From the NCBI GenBank assembly GCA_000949895.1, contig JWIT01000001.1, positions 62,001 to 126,000 on the forward strand: a stretch of 64,000 nucleotides of DNA. Reading direction: 5' to 3'. This document shows, piece by piece, positions 35,845-44,632 of this stretch. A program made the translations under genes and the position numbers. The stretch comes from Agrobacterium arsenijevicii (GTDB lineage: Bacteria; Pseudomonadota; Alphaproteobacteria; Rhizobiales; Rhizobiaceae). Each line of letters starts with the position of its first letter. Position 1 is the first letter of the stretch. The notes below the pieces were generated by a model, which made no database searches, was not told the DNA's origin, and worked only from the letters and a program-made list of their open reading frames with translations.

Positions 35845-36879
35845 TTACATCGAAGCGCCGGCAGCGAACTTGGCGCGAATTTCTTCGCGTTCTTTTTCCG
35901 GAGCGGCAACGAGGCCGTAGTTTGCGAGCGGGGAATCAGGGCCGATCATCTCGTCAGAAACGAAGAACTCGACATATTCCTTGAGGCCCGGGATAACGCC
36001 CAGGTGAGCCTTCTTCACGTAGAAGAACAGCGGACGCGAAACCGGGTACTTGCCGCTGGCAACGGTTTCCGTGGAAGGAACAACACCCGAAACAGTCGCA
36101 ACCTTCAGACGGTCAGCGTTGTTTTCGTAGAATGCCAGGCCGAAAACGCCGAGGCCGGTCTTGTTGGCGTCGATGCGGGCAAGCGTTTCAGTGTAGTCGC
36201 CGTCGATGTCGACAGCAGCGCCGTCCTTACGGACTGCAACGCACTTGGCGGCAGCCTGCTTGGCATCGGGAACCAGCTTCTTGATGGCGTCGGTAGCGCC
36301 GGCTTCCTTGCAGCCGTCAGCCATAATCTTCTCTTCGAAGACTTCGCGCGTGCCGTGCTTGGAACCCGGGATGTAAGCGGCGATCGCTACATCAGGCAGT
36401 TCCTTGTTGATTTCCGACCACTTCTTGTAAGGGTTGGCAACGAGCTTGCCGTCCTTGACGATTTCAGCGGCGAGACCGAGGTACAGATCCTTCGGCTCGA
36501 GCTTGAGGTCCTTGTTGGAAGAGTCCATCGCGAAAACGATACCGTCGTAACCGATCTTCACTTCCTGAACGTCGGCAACGCCAGCAGCCTTACAGGCAGC
36601 AAGTTCGTCGCTCTTGATCGGGCGCGAAGCGTTGGCAATGTCGATGGTGCCTTCGCCAACGCCGGAGCAGAACGCCTTCAGACCGCCGCCCGTGCCGCCA
36701 GACTCAACAACCGGAGCCTTGAAGTTCGGGAAAGTCTCAGCAAAAGTTTCAGCAACAATCTTGGCATAGGGCAGAACCGTGGAGGAACCGGCAACCTGGA
36801 TCTGGTCGCGAGCAGCGGCGGCGCCAGCGAAGGCGACAGAAGCCACCAGAGCTGCTGCGGAAAATTTAACGAAGTTCAT
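35845..36879 (-). CDS. pstS: Phosphate ABC transporter substrate-binding protein PstS
   Basis: 344-aa periplasmic phosphate-binding protein. A clear signal peptide (FSAAALVASVAFAGAAAA) ends near residue 22 and the mature protein opens with DQIQVAGSSTVLPYAK, the phosphate-binding loop with its Ser/Thr. ESGGTGGGLKAFCSG, GYDGIVFAMDSSN and SKHGTREVFEEKIM, with the phosphate-contacting residues, follow. A PHO box of three units lies about 105-135 bp upstream, so pstS has its own PhoB-driven promoter besides read-through from phoR. Confidence 0.96.
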   Translation of the reverse strand: MNFVKFSAAALVASVAFAGAAAARDQIQVAGSSTVLPYAKIVAETFAETFPNFKAPVVESGGTGGGLKAFCSGVGEGTIDIANASRPIKSDELAACKAAGVADVQEVKIGYDGIVFAMDSSNKDLKLEPKDLYLGLAAEIVKDGKLVANPYKKWSEINKELPDVAIAAYIPGSKHGTREVFEEKIMADGCKEAGATDAIKKLVPDAKQAAAKCVAVRKDGAAVDIDGDYTETLARIDANKTGLGVFGLAFYENNADRLKVATVSGVVPSTETVASGKYPVSRPLFFYVKKAHLGVIPGLKEYVEFFVSDEMIGPDSPLANYGLVAAPEKEREEIRAKFAAGASM

Positions 36880-36984
36880 TTGTCTCTCCCGTCGTGGGCT
36901 TGTTTGTGGACGCAGCCGATAGCGGCATTCGCTCTTAGCATGCGCTCGGCGGTCTCTTCTTAACCACCGTAACCACCTCCTTTT

Positions 36985-37013
36985 ATGTCACTTCGATGAA
37001 AGATTTGTGACAA
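36985..37013 (-). promoter_or_regulatory. PHO box (three 7-mer units) upstream of pstS
   Basis: On the minus strand three units with an 11-bp period: TTGTCAC-AAAT-CTTTCAT-CGAA-GTGACAT. The first two match the consensus CTGTCAT-N4-CTGTCAT at 5/7 and 6/7; the third matches at 5/7. Spacing and orientation are right for two to three PhoB dimers. Confidence 0.8.
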
Positions 37014-37075
37014 TCTAAATTATTGATTTAATTTAAAAAAATTTTCCGATATTAAAGGCCGCAATGCCCTCTATG

Positions 37076-38344
37076 TCAAAATCTGACGGTAAAGTCGGTG
37101 CCGTTGCCGAGTTCCGATTTAATGATGAGGCGAGCGCGGTGGCGGGTGAGGATGTGCTTGACGATGGCAAGCCCCAGGCCCGTCCCCTTCTTCGAGCGGC
37201 TGTCAGCAACGCTGACGCGGTAAAACCGCTCCGTCAGACGCGGCACATGTTCAGCGGGAATGCCCGGCCCCTTGTCGATGACGCTCACCTCCACCGGTTT
37301 ACCGGGTTCGGCACGCAGCCAGACATCCACGACCTTGCCTTCCTGGCCGTATTTGCAAGCATTTTCAACGAGGTTCTGGAACACCTGCACCAGTTCGTCG
37401 CGGTCGCCCTGCACTTCCGCCGGCCGGTCGGGCAGATGCAGGGTGATAACCACATCCAGCTCATTGGCGAGCGGCAGCAGCGCATCCCGGACATGGCCGA
37501 TGACGGGCACGAGATCGACCTTCTGGTCCGGCGCAATGTTCGCCCGCAATTCCAGCCTTGAAAGGGACATGAGGTCATCCACCAGCCTGCTCATGCGGGT
37601 GGCCTGATCGAGCATGATGGCGAGGAAACGTTCCTGCGCTTTCGGGTCGTTGCGGGCCGGTCCCTGCATGGTTTCGATGAAGCCGCGCAGAGAGGCGAGC
37701 GGGGTGCGCAATTCATGGCTTGCATTGGCAACGAAATCGCTGCGCATACGGTCGATACGGCGAAGCTCCGAAACATCGCGGAACGACAGGATGTAGAATG
37801 GTGGACCCGCCATCTCTCCCGCATCCGCCCGGGCGATACGGACAATGAAGACCCGTTCGGAGGGAAAACGCTCCGAATGTTCGACCTGGTTGGGCTGGCC
37901 GGTGGTGATGGTTTCGCGAATGACATCCAGCAAACCCGGCGAACGCAGCCGGGCGGAAATATGCGCGCCGGCCGGAAGCTGGCCGAAGGCGCGTTCCGCC
38001 GCGCCGTTCTGATACAGCACGCCGGCGTTTTTATCGAGAATGAAGACCGGCGTATCCAGAACAGCGAGACCCGCCCTGACGCCCGAAATGACGTTTTCAC
38101 CGGGCACCCCCGGCTCATCCGCTTCCGCGGCTGCGGTTTCGTCCTTCGCCGGCTCAACCGGCCCTTCCCGGGCGGTCAAAATGGCGATGACGGCGCAGAA
38201 CCACAGGACGGCGGGCATATAGGGTGTGTGCAGCTCGGAGACGGCCACGACGGCAAGCATGCTGACGACGAGAACGGGCAACCAGTTTCGGCCAAGCTTT
38301 TTTCCAAAAAGCTTAAATCCACTCTCGCCTTTCATGACTGCCAT
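37076..38344 (-). CDS. phoR: Phosphate regulon sensor histidine kinase PhoR
   Basis: 422-aa membrane kinase. Two close hydrophobic segments (about residues 20-57) anchor it, with no large periplasmic domain. A PAS domain (about 90-190; VFILDKNAGVLYQNGAAERAFG) precedes the HisKA phosphoacceptor ASHELRTPLASLRG (His about 211) and the HATPase domain with NLVENACKYG, DKGPGIP and KKGTGLGLAIVKH. It is followed after 196 bp by pstS on the same strand. It phosphorylates PhoB under phosphate limitation. A PHO box lies just upstream, suggesting autoinduction. A second Met (38335) is an alternative start. Confidence 0.94.
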   Translation of the reverse strand: MAVMKGESGFKLFGKKLGRNWLPVLVVSMLAVVAVSELHTPYMPAVLWFCAVIAILTAREGPVEPAKDETAAAEADEPGVPGENVISGVRAGLAVLDTPVFILDKNAGVLYQNGAAERAFGQLPAGAHISARLRSPGLLDVIRETITTGQPNQVEHSERFPSERVFIVRIARADAGEMAGPPFYILSFRDVSELRRIDRMRSDFVANASHELRTPLASLRGFIETMQGPARNDPKAQERFLAIMLDQATRMSRLVDDLMSLSRLELRANIAPDQKVDLVPVIGHVRDALLPLANELDVVITLHLPDRPAEVQGDRDELVQVFQNLVENACKYGQEGKVVDVWLRAEPGKPVEVSVIDKGPGIPAEHVPRLTERFYRVSVADSRSKKGTGLGLAIVKHILTRHRARLIIKSELGNGTDFTVRF

Positions 38345-38390
38345 TTCAGCCCACTTTCCACTTTCATCTGACAGCGCATCGAAGTCTCAT

Positions 38391-38408
38391 AGGCCAGCTT
38401 CATGACAG
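38391..38408 (-). promoter_or_regulatory. PHO box upstream of phoR
   Basis: Minus-strand CTGTCAT-GAAG-CTGGCCT: 7/7 and 5/7 matches to the two PHO half-sites, N4 spacing correct, 47 bp before the phoR ATG. A further CTGTCAG lies at 38374-38368. The divergent ppk2 gene could share the site. Confidence 0.65.
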
Positions 38409-38575
38409 AGATTCATCACCGCGTATTTTCCACAGCGTATATGCGCAAAATCTGCGCCGCAATCGTCACTGCCACAGCTCGCCGGCTAACCAATCCCCTT
38501 TCACTTGAATTCTGCGGGTGGATGTGAACTCATTGGCAGTGAGTTGCCTTTACACAACAACATCAGGAGGAACAC

Positions 38576-39457
38576 ATGGACGAAGAAACGAAGAAGCGAT
38601 CGGTGGACATCACCATTGGCGGCAAGCTGCGCAGCTTCGATATCGACGATCCGGTTCTTCCCGAGTGGGTGGAGGAAAAGAAACTTTCCGCCGGCAATTT
38701 CCCTTACGATAAAAAGATGAAGCGGGAGGAATACGACACCACTCTCGAGGCGCTGCAGGTGGAGCTGGTCAAGGTGCAGTTCTGGCTTCAGGCCACCGGC
38801 AAACGGGTGATGACGGTTTTCGAAGGCCGTGATGCGGCGGGCAAGGGCGGCGCGATCTTCGCGGCCCGGGCCTACCTCAACCCCCGCTATGCCCGTGTCG
38901 TAGCGCTGACCAAACCGTCGGAAACGGAGCGCGGCCAATGGTACTTCCAGCGCTATATCTCGCATTTTCCGACAGCCGGTGAATTCGTTCTCTTCGACCG
39001 CTCCTGGTATAACCGCGCCGGGGTAGAGCCGGTCATGGGTTTCTGCACCCCGCAGGAGCACAAGCGCTTCCTCAAGGAAACGCCGCGGCTGGAAAAGATG
39101 CTGGTCCATGAGGACGTCCATCTGTTCAAGTTCTGGCTCGATATCGGCCGCGAAACGCAGATCGAGCGCTTCCACGATCGTCGCCACAGCCCGCTGAAAT
39201 GCTGGAAGCTTTCGGACATGGATATAGCCGCGCTGACGAAATGGGACGACTACACGCAAAAGCGCGACGAGATGCTGGAAAAGACCCACAGCAGCGACGC
39301 CCCATGGACGGTGGTACACGCCAACGACAAACGCCGCGCCAGGGTGAACCTCATCCGCCACATTCTCAATACGCTCGACTATGACGGCAAGGACAAAAAG
39401 GCCATCGGCGAGATCGACGACAAGATATTGGGATCAGGACCGGGTTTTCTGAAATAA
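38576..39457 (+). CDS. ppk2: Polyphosphate kinase 2
   Basis: 293-aa PPK2-family enzyme, one-domain form, transferring phosphate between polyphosphate and nucleotides. Walker A appears as [13 protein letters not shown] (about residues 82-94), the lid-type [16 protein letters not shown] with Walker B Asp near 143, and the family's closing [21 protein letters not shown] near 245-265. AGGAGG precedes the ATG. Divergent from phoR across 230 bp containing a PHO box, so regulation with the phosphate regulon is plausible. Whether it prefers polyP synthesis or NTP formation cannot be told from sequence alone. Confidence 0.93.
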   Translation: MDEETKKRSVDITIGGKLRSFDIDDPVLPEWVEEKKLSAGNFPYDKKMKREEYDTTLEALQVELVKVQFWLQATGKRVMTVFEGRDAAGKGGAIFAARAYLNPRYARVVALTKPSETERGQWYFQRYISHFPTAGEFVLFDRSWYNRAGVEPVMGFCTPQEHKRFLKETPRLEKMLVHEDVHLFKFWLDIGRETQIERFHDRRHSPLKCWKLSDMDIAALTKWDDYTQKRDEMLEKTHSSDAPWTVVHANDKRRARVNLIRHILNTLDYDGKDKKAIGEIDDKILGSGPGFLK

Positions 39458-39472
39458 GTCCGGAAGACGATG

Positions 39473-39498
39473 ACAAGCGCCCCGGCGGCGGCGCTTGT
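39473..39498. terminator. Terminator between convergent ppk2 and a hypothetical gene
   Basis: Perfect 9-bp stem ACAAGCGCC/GGCGCTTGT with an 8-nt GC loop, 16 nt past the ppk2 stop. The T-rich stretch that follows (TTCCCTCTTCTC) is imperfect. Confidence 0.65.
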
Positions 39499-39518
39499 TC
39501 CCTCTTCTCACTAACGTC

Positions 39519-40664
39519 TTACTGACCGGGCAAAATGCGCACGGAGTAAAGATTGACCGGGCGGGCGTTGCCGTCGATATCGCTGTTGATGAAGATCTTG
39601 CCGGGTGCATTGGGGGCAAGCGAACGTTCGAACGTCGTGTTCAGCAGCATATCCGCACGCTCGGCCGTGGCCGTGAAGCGGTGGCGGGAGCAATCGCCAA
39701 GCGTGGCGAAATCGCAGGCGACGGAAACCTGTGTCTGCCTGTCGCTGGATGATTGCAGCGTGATCGATATGGTCGAGGATTTGCCCGCCATATCCCGCAT
39801 CACCTCCACCGGAACCTCGACGCTGATGGCGCCATCCTGAGAGACGCTTCTTGACGTCACCCGTATCGCCTTGCCGGCGGGCGTGGCGATGTTTTCAACA
39901 TTGGCGCGCGGGCCTGCCGAAACTCCGGAACTGCCGCGCTCAGCGTTAAATACCTCTACCCAGTCATCCGAAAAGCCGCGGCCGGCAGAAAGGCTCGGGG
40001 CGGGTTCCGTACCGTTGAAGTCCTCCGCCTGGACTTGCGCCGGCGGATTGGGCACGCTGGTATCGCGCTGCTCCGGCGACAGCAGCAAGCCGGAGGAATA
40101 GACCCACCACGCGCCGATACCGACAAAGGCCAGGAGCGATACGAACATGAAAAGCCGGGCAAAAAGCCCGCGACGCTTGCGGCGGCCAACGGCACCTTCC
40201 GGGCGAAAGGCAAGCGAGGCATCGCCCGCGCTGGAGCCTCTCCTCGGCGGTTTTCCATTGCGACGCCCAGCGCTCAGAGCTTCCGGAGCGGCAGCGGCAC
40301 CCGGCCGCACATCGCGCGTTTCGCCACGCAATTCCGGCTCGACGGCCATATCGCCGTGGTGCTGCGACTGTGAAACGGGATCGACCGAAGGATGATCATG
40401 CGCGGTACTTTCCGGCAAAGGCGGCCGCAATTGCTGTTCCACCCTGTCCAGAAGGCGGTTCCGCTCTTCATTCTCGATGACGTGGATCAGGCTTTCGAGT
40501 CGCTGGCGCTGCTGGGCCACGACCTGCGGATCGTCTATGCCCTGCTTGCGCAGGCCCGCTTCCAGTGCCTGACGGGAGGATTGGTAAATCCGTGCACGAA
40601 CTTCGGCGTTCGATCTGTCCGATTTTTCCAGAGCATTTCTGATTGCCGTTTCCAGTCCGCTCAC
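39519..40664 (-). CDS. Conserved hypothetical single-pass membrane protein
   Basis: 381-aa protein. Residues 1-90 are helical and charged (MSGLETAIRNALEKSDRSNA, YQSSRQALEAGL). A low-complexity, basic linker leads to one membrane helix (LFARLFMFVSLLAFVGIGAWWVY, about residues 168-190). The remainder is a predicted periplasmic beta domain with AGKAIRVTSRSVSQDGAISVEVPVEV and IFINSDIDGNARPVNLYSVRI, resembling a galactose-binding/CBM-like sandwich. I recall similar rhizobial proteins of unknown function but cannot name one. Convergent with ppk2. Confidence 0.7.
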   Translation of the reverse strand: MSGLETAIRNALEKSDRSNAEVRARIYQSSRQALEAGLRKQGIDDPQVVAQQRQRLESLIHVIENEERNRLLDRVEQQLRPPLPESTAHDHPSVDPVSQSQHHGDMAVEPELRGETRDVRPGAAAAPEALSAGRRNGKPPRRGSSAGDASLAFRPEGAVGRRKRRGLFARLFMFVSLLAFVGIGAWWVYSSGLLLSPEQRDTSVPNPPAQVQAEDFNGTEPAPSLSAGRGFSDDWVEVFNAERGSSGVSAGPRANVENIATPAGKAIRVTSRSVSQDGAISVEVPVEVMRDMAGKSSTISITLQSSSDRQTQVSVACDFATLGDCSRHRFTATAERADMLLNTTFERSLAPNAPGKIFINSDIDGNARPVNLYSVRILPGQ

Positions 40665-40918
40665 GACCGATCCTTATTCTACTGCTCTTCGCAAAAATAT
40701 GTGGCAGTGCGCCAATGGTTTACGATTCGGTAACGGCTATGCCGCGCCTCCGCAAGCATCGTTTGCGATAAAGACCGGATTGCTTTGGGGAAAATCGATC
40801 CATTGTGGCGCTGCGAACGCAGATTCGGCCGGCCGGTGCGACGCTGTTTTCGCTTTCAATCCATTGCCGAACACGATATTGACTTACGTGCGCGTAAACG
40901 TAATCCGTGGGAGGAGAC

Positions 40919-41893
40919 ATGCTACCGTCCGTGCTGAAAGACAATCTGCGTCTTCCGGTCATAGCGTCACCGCTATTCATTATTTCGCATCCGCAATTGA
41001 CGCTGGCGCAATGCAAGGCGGGCGTCATCGGCGCTTTCCCGGCGCTGAATGCGCGGCCTGAAAGCCAGCTGGATGAATGGCTGGCGATGATCACCGAAGA
41101 GCTGGCCGCCCACAACCGCGCCAACCCAGAGCGCCCCGCCGCGCCCTTCGCGGTCAACCAGATCGTGCACATGTCCAACCGGCGGCTGGAACACGATCTC
41201 GGCCTATGCGTGAAATACAAAGTGCCGGTGGTGATTTCCTCGCTTGGTGCGGTGCCGGAGGTCAACGCCGCCGTGCATTCCTATGGCGGCATCGTGCTGC
41301 ATGACGTTATCAACGATCGCCATGCCCGCTCGGCCATCCGCAAAGGCGCGGACGGGCTGATTGCGGTGGCGACCGGTGCTGGTGGACATGCGGGCACGCT
41401 TTCGCCCTTCGCCCTCGTTCAGGAAATCCGCGAATGGTTTGATGGCCCGTTGCTGCTGGCAGGCGCCATCGCCAATGGCGGCTCCATCCTCGCGGCACAG
41501 GCCATGGGCGCGGACATGGCCTATATCGGCTCCCCTTTCATCGCAACGCAGGAGGCGCGCGCCTCCGATGGCTACAAGCAGGCGATTGTGGAGGCGCAGG
41601 CCAAGGACATCGTTTATTCGAACTATTTCACGGGCATCCACGGCAACTACCTGAAAAGTTCGATCGTCGCCTCTGGCATGGACCCCGACAACCTGCCCGA
41701 AGCGGACCCTTCGAAGATGGACTTCGAAACCGCCACCGGCGGCGCAAAGGCCTGGAAGGATATCTGGGGTGCCGGGCAAGGCATCGGCGCAATCAAGGCG
41801 GTAGAACCCGTGGCAGACCTCGTCGACCGGCTGGCGCAGGAATATGAGGCGGCCAAACGGCGCATCTGCGCGCAAGCCTGCGGCCACGCATAA
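40919..41893 (+). CDS. Nitronate monooxygenase family FMN enzyme
   Basis: 324-aa TIM-barrel flavoprotein of the 2-nitropropane dioxygenase family. Typical pieces are PVIASPLFIISHPQLTLAQCKAGVIG at the N-terminus, PVVISSLGAVPEV, GADGLIAVATGAGGHAGTLSPF with the catalytic-region His, PLLLAGAIANGGSILAAQAMGADMAYIGS for the FMN phosphate, and a C-terminal WGAGQGIGAI. ATG at 40919 follows GGAGGA; the frame is open four codons earlier. Members oxidise nitronates, but many bacterial homologues have unknown substrates. Monocistronic. Confidence 0.85.
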   Translation: MLPSVLKDNLRLPVIASPLFIISHPQLTLAQCKAGVIGAFPALNARPESQLDEWLAMITEELAAHNRANPERPAAPFAVNQIVHMSNRRLEHDLGLCVKYKVPVVISSLGAVPEVNAAVHSYGGIVLHDVINDRHARSAIRKGADGLIAVATGAGGHAGTLSPFALVQEIREWFDGPLLLAGAIANGGSILAAQAMGADMAYIGSPFIATQEARASDGYKQAIVEAQAKDIVYSNYFTGIHGNYLKSSIVASGMDPDNLPEADPSKMDFETATGGAKAWKDIWGAGQGIGAIKAVEPVADLVDRLAQEYEAAKRRICAQACGHA

Positions 41894-42018
41894 ATAATGG
41901 ACAGGCAAAGCTTTTTTTCGGATTTTTCAAAACCCGCGCATTCAAGGCTTGAAATCCGTCAGCATTGCCTGTATCAGCCCGCCATGAAGCTGATCCGTAA
42001 CAAACGGGTCACAATCGG

Positions 42019-42094
42019 GCCGCTTTAGCTCAGTCGGTAGAGCACGTCATTCGTAATGACGGGGTCAGGTGTTCGAGTCACCTAAGCGGCACCA
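42019..42094 (+). tRNA. tRNA-Thr(CGT)
   Basis: 76-nt tRNA with encoded CCA. Acceptor GCCGCTT/AAGCGGC, D stem GCTC/GAGC, anticodon stem CGTCA/TGACG around TTCGTAA (anticodon CGT), and T stem AGGTG/CACCT around TTCGAGT all pair. No integrase or repeat is seen next to it. Confidence 0.96.
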
Positions 42095-42264
42095 TTTTCA
42101 TCTCCCCTAAATCATACTTCATCCTTCAAACGGACTTCGCACCTCTGCGATCCGTCGCCCTGGCTTGTTGCCCCATGCATTATCAGCAGCCGCAAAACCA
42201 TTTGAAACCAAACAGCCCGCCGGACGTTGACCGGCACCTATGGTCAAATGGAAAGCCTGTCATC

Positions 42265-42423
42265 GTGGACGTTATTCGTATTCTTATCGCCATCATTCTT
42301 CCGCCCGTCGGCGTGTTTCTTCAGGTCGGGTTTGGCCTGCATTTCTGGCTCAATATCCTTTTGACGCTGTGCGGTTATGTGCCCGGCATCATCCACGCCA
42401 TTTGGGTGATCATGCGGAAATGA
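42265..42423 (+). CDS. YqaE/Pmp3 family small membrane protein
   Basis: 52-aa two-helix membrane protein. The family's signature is complete: MDVIRILIAIILPPVGVFLQ, GFGLHFWLNILLTLCGYVPG and IIHAIWVIM. I choose the GTG at 42265 because it gives exactly the usual 52-aa length and N-terminus, with GGAAAG about ten bases upstream; the frame is open to 42175 but that extension (MHYQQPQNHLKP...) is hydrophilic and unlike the family. Yeast Pmp3 affects membrane potential and salt tolerance; bacterial roles are poorly known. Confidence 0.85.
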   Translation: MDVIRILIAIILPPVGVFLQVGFGLHFWLNILLTLCGYVPGIIHAIWVIMRK

Positions 42424-42558
42424 CAATGGTCGGGCGCTTCGGCGTGCGGCACGCAAGGAACATCACCAACATTTTAGTACGTGATTAAATTCTCACGATG
42501 GACTGGAACCCCGCCTTCTCCCTCACGTTATGGTGATGACACCTGCAAGGAGAAAGTC

Positions 42559-42633
42559 GTGAACCAGATCATTTACATCGTTGGCCTCGTTGTTATCGTT
42601 ATGGCGATCCTGTCGTTTTTCGGCTTCCGCTGA
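42559..42633 (+). CDS. 24-aa single-helix membrane microprotein
   Basis: A GTG at 42559, preceded by AAGGAG at ideal spacing (42547-42552), opens a 24-codon frame reading MNQIIYIVGLVVIVMAILSF then FGFR and a stop. It is almost entirely one hydrophobic helix with a C-terminal Arg. It lies between the Pmp3-like and DUF982 genes in a gap with nothing else. I recall very similar short membrane proteins in alphaproteobacteria, but cannot assign a role. It is too short for most annotation pipelines. Confidence 0.65.
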   Translation: MNQIIYIVGLVVIVMAILSFFGFR

Positions 42634-42752
42634 TCACCGTTGTCAATTCGATAACTTGCGCATATTCTAATCAACAGTAACACACGACTGCGTTCATGGG
42701 TTGCTCCGCTGTCGGGTGGATTTCGGGATCGCGTTGCTCTGGGAGGTGCACG

Positions 42753-42995
42753 ATGAAGAACGAGAGATGGACAGAACCTGTCGAGGTCAGTCTTGATGAA
42801 AATGGCAAGAATGTCGTCGCCGGCCCCTTCGAAGCACTGATGTTAATGACCGAGGGCTGGCCGAACATACGCGGATTGAGTTTCGTGAGAGCCAGAAGCG
42901 CCTGCCGCGCCGCCCTTGATGGGCGCAAATCGCCCGAAGAGGCGCGCAAATGCTTCACTGATGCCGTCTCCGAGATGCAAAAAAGCCCTCATTAA
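42753..42995 (+). CDS. DUF982 domain protein
   Basis: 80-aa protein of the DUF982 family, which is common and multicopy in rhizobia. It opens MKNERWTEPVEVSLDENG and contains GPFEALMLMTEGWP, then an ARSACRAALDGRKSPEEARKCFTDA helix pair, all typical of the family. GGGAGG lies seven bases before the ATG at 42753. No catalytic motif is visible and the function is unknown. It is followed by a strong terminator shared with the convergent PRC-barrel gene. Confidence 0.8.
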   Translation: MKNERWTEPVEVSLDENGKNVVAGPFEALMLMTEGWPNIRGLSFVRARSACRAALDGRKSPEEARKCFTDAVSEMQKSPH

Positions 42996-43011
42996 AATCC
43001 TGTCAAACGAG

Positions 43012-43040
43012 AAACGGCTCCTGAAAAGGAGCCGTTTTTT
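43012..43040. terminator. Rho-independent terminator after the DUF982 gene
   Basis: 10-bp stem AAACGGCTCC/GGAGCCGTTT with a TGAAAA loop and six T (43035-43040). A-rich flank on the other side also allows use by the convergent gene. Confidence 0.92.
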
Positions 43041-43123
43041 CCTATGCGGCATTTCCGGTGTCAAAAGAATCCGGAAATGCCTTCTCTATAAATGCGCGAA
43101 ACGCTGCGGAAGCACGTCCTGCC

Positions 43124-43516
43124 TTACATCCAGTAGGGCGCAACGCCGTAATAGTCGTGGACCTTGCGGTCCCTGGCGTGCAGCAGATCGTCATCATCGA
43201 GATTGGCAAAGTGCGGCGCGTTCTCGATCTCTTCCTTGGTGAGATCGATGCGGTAGCCGTCAAGCTCTTCGTCGTAATGCAGCTTTTCCCATGGGAGCGG
43301 ATAATAGTCATCGCCGATCCCGAGAAAACCGCCGAAGCTCAACACCGCATAGGCGACGCGGCCGCCGCGTTTTTCAAGAATGATGCGCTGGATTGAGCCG
43401 ATATGCTTGCCATCGGCACCATAGACGCGCGTGCCCTCCACCTTGTCGCTGGCGATAAGGCTCGGCGTGTCCTTGACATAGGGGTCCTGTCCGGCGCGGG
43501 GTTCTTGATGCAACAT
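43124..43516 (-). CDS. PRC-barrel domain protein
   Basis: 130-aa protein with one PRC-barrel domain: SLIASDKVEGTRVYGADGKHIGSIQRIIL then YAVLSFGGFLGIGDDYYPLPWEKLHYDEEL and DGYRIDLTKEEIENAP are its three usual blocks. The C-terminal DYYGVAPYWM matches many rhizobial homologues. Such proteins are cytoplasmic, often stress-related, and of unknown biochemical role. AGGAGG lies just before the ATG region. Monocistronic. Confidence 0.88.
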   Translation of the reverse strand: MLHQEPRAGQDPYVKDTPSLIASDKVEGTRVYGADGKHIGSIQRIILEKRGGRVAYAVLSFGGFLGIGDDYYPLPWEKLHYDEELDGYRIDLTKEEIENAPHFANLDDDDLLHARDRKVHDYYGVAPYWM

Positions 43517-43641
43517 GACGTCTTTCCTCCTTGATTTTCCTCGTGATTGTCACGTCTGGTAAACCCCTGCACAGCGAATTCGTTCCGAAGCTTTTCAGGC
43601 GCTGCGGATTGAACGTGCCGATCAGGTGGAGCGGAAAAGGT

Positions 43642-44523
43642 CTATTGGCGAACTTTCTGCCAGACGGAAGGCGAGACACCGACCATCTTGCGGAAGACAC
43701 GGGAGAAATGCGCCTGATCCGAAAACCCGGCTGCGATGGCGATGTCGGTCAGCGCCATATCGGTACGCATCATCAGGTCCTTGACGCGATCGATGCGCGC
43801 CTGCATCTGCCATTGATGCGGCGGCACGCCGGTGGACGCCTTGAAGGCATGGCTGAAATGGGATTGAGACAGGTTGGTGAGCTCCGCGAGTTCCTCCAGC
43901 CTGATCGACCGCAGGCAATGTTCGCGGATGTAATCGGTCGCCGCCCTCAATTGCCAGGCGGCAAGCTTGCTGCGTTTTTTGACCGGTTCCCGCTTCACCT
44001 TGAGGAAATCCGTCAACAGTGCCAGCACAAGGCTTTCACCGTATAGATCGTGCAAAGGGTCGGGATTATCACATTCGGCGGCGATCAGGCGCGCAAGCGC
44101 GAGCAGGCGCTCATCCTCGAACATCAGATGCGGATCGAGAAGTCCGTGCGGATCGAACCCCTGCACCAGCCGCGCACCCAATAATCCCGCATCGAAATGC
44201 AGATCGAGGTGGCGCACGAAGGAAACATTGCTGAGTTCCGCATGCACATCCAGATCGGCGGGCACGAAGGAAATCCGGTTCGCTTCGGACGAGCCGTAAT
44301 TGTCGCGGCGGCAGCGGTTCATCATGAAGCGGCCACCATCCGTCCCGTCCATATCGAGCAGGAAAACGAAACGCGGGTCCTTGCCGACATAACGGCCGCC
44401 CGCCCTCGGCGCGCAACGCACGTCCCAGAGATCGGCGACGATGCCGTTCCATACTCTTGAGCGCGGACCGCCGATGACGGCGAAGCCCTCGATCTCATTT
44501 TCCATCCGCACGCGGAAAGCCAT
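43642..44523 (-). CDS. AraC-family transcriptional regulator
   Basis: 293-aa regulator. The N-terminal 190 residues are a ligand-sensing domain of no clear family. The C-terminal double helix-turn-helix has LRAATDYIREHCLRSIRLEELAELTNLSQSHFSHAFKASTGVPPHQW and AIAAGFSDQAHFSRVFRKMVGVSPS (family landmarks), which is textbook AraC/XylS. ATG at 44523 (MAFRVRM) follows AAGAGG; a TTG six codons upstream is less likely. It lies just downstream of the TonB-dependent receptor on the same strand with a striking palindromic region before it. By analogy with PchR/AlcR it may control siderophore uptake in response to the siderophore. Confidence 0.85.
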   Translation of the reverse strand: MAFRVRMENEIEGFAVIGGPRSRVWNGIVADLWDVRCAPRAGGRYVGKDPRFVFLLDMDGTDGGRFMMNRCRRDNYGSSEANRISFVPADLDVHAELSNVSFVRHLDLHFDAGLLGARLVQGFDPHGLLDPHLMFEDERLLALARLIAAECDNPDPLHDLYGESLVLALLTDFLKVKREPVKKRSKLAAWQLRAATDYIREHCLRSIRLEELAELTNLSQSHFSHAFKASTGVPPHQWQMQARIDRVKDLMMRTDMALTDIAIAAGFSDQAHFSRVFRKMVGVSPSVWQKVRQ

Positions 44524-44541
44524 GGCCTCTTGATCCCGCAA

Positions 44542-44593
44542 GGCGCCATGGCGCCACTATAAACATGATAAATTTATTCATGTTTATAGTGGC
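44542..44593. promoter_or_regulatory. Two overlapping perfect palindromes upstream of the AraC gene
   Basis: GGCGCCATGGCGCC (44542-44555) is a 14-bp perfect palindrome. It overlaps a second one: arm GCCACTATAAACATG (44553-44567) pairs with CATGTTTATAGTGGC (44579-44593) across an 11-bp AT-rich centre, giving 15 perfect pairs. The pair lies 19-70 bp before the ATG and 40 bp after the receptor stop. Operator or 3' stem of the receptor mRNA. Confidence 0.7.
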
Positions 44594-44632
44594 AAACTAT
44601 ATTTCCCGCAACTGCCGACCAAAGGCCCGCTG

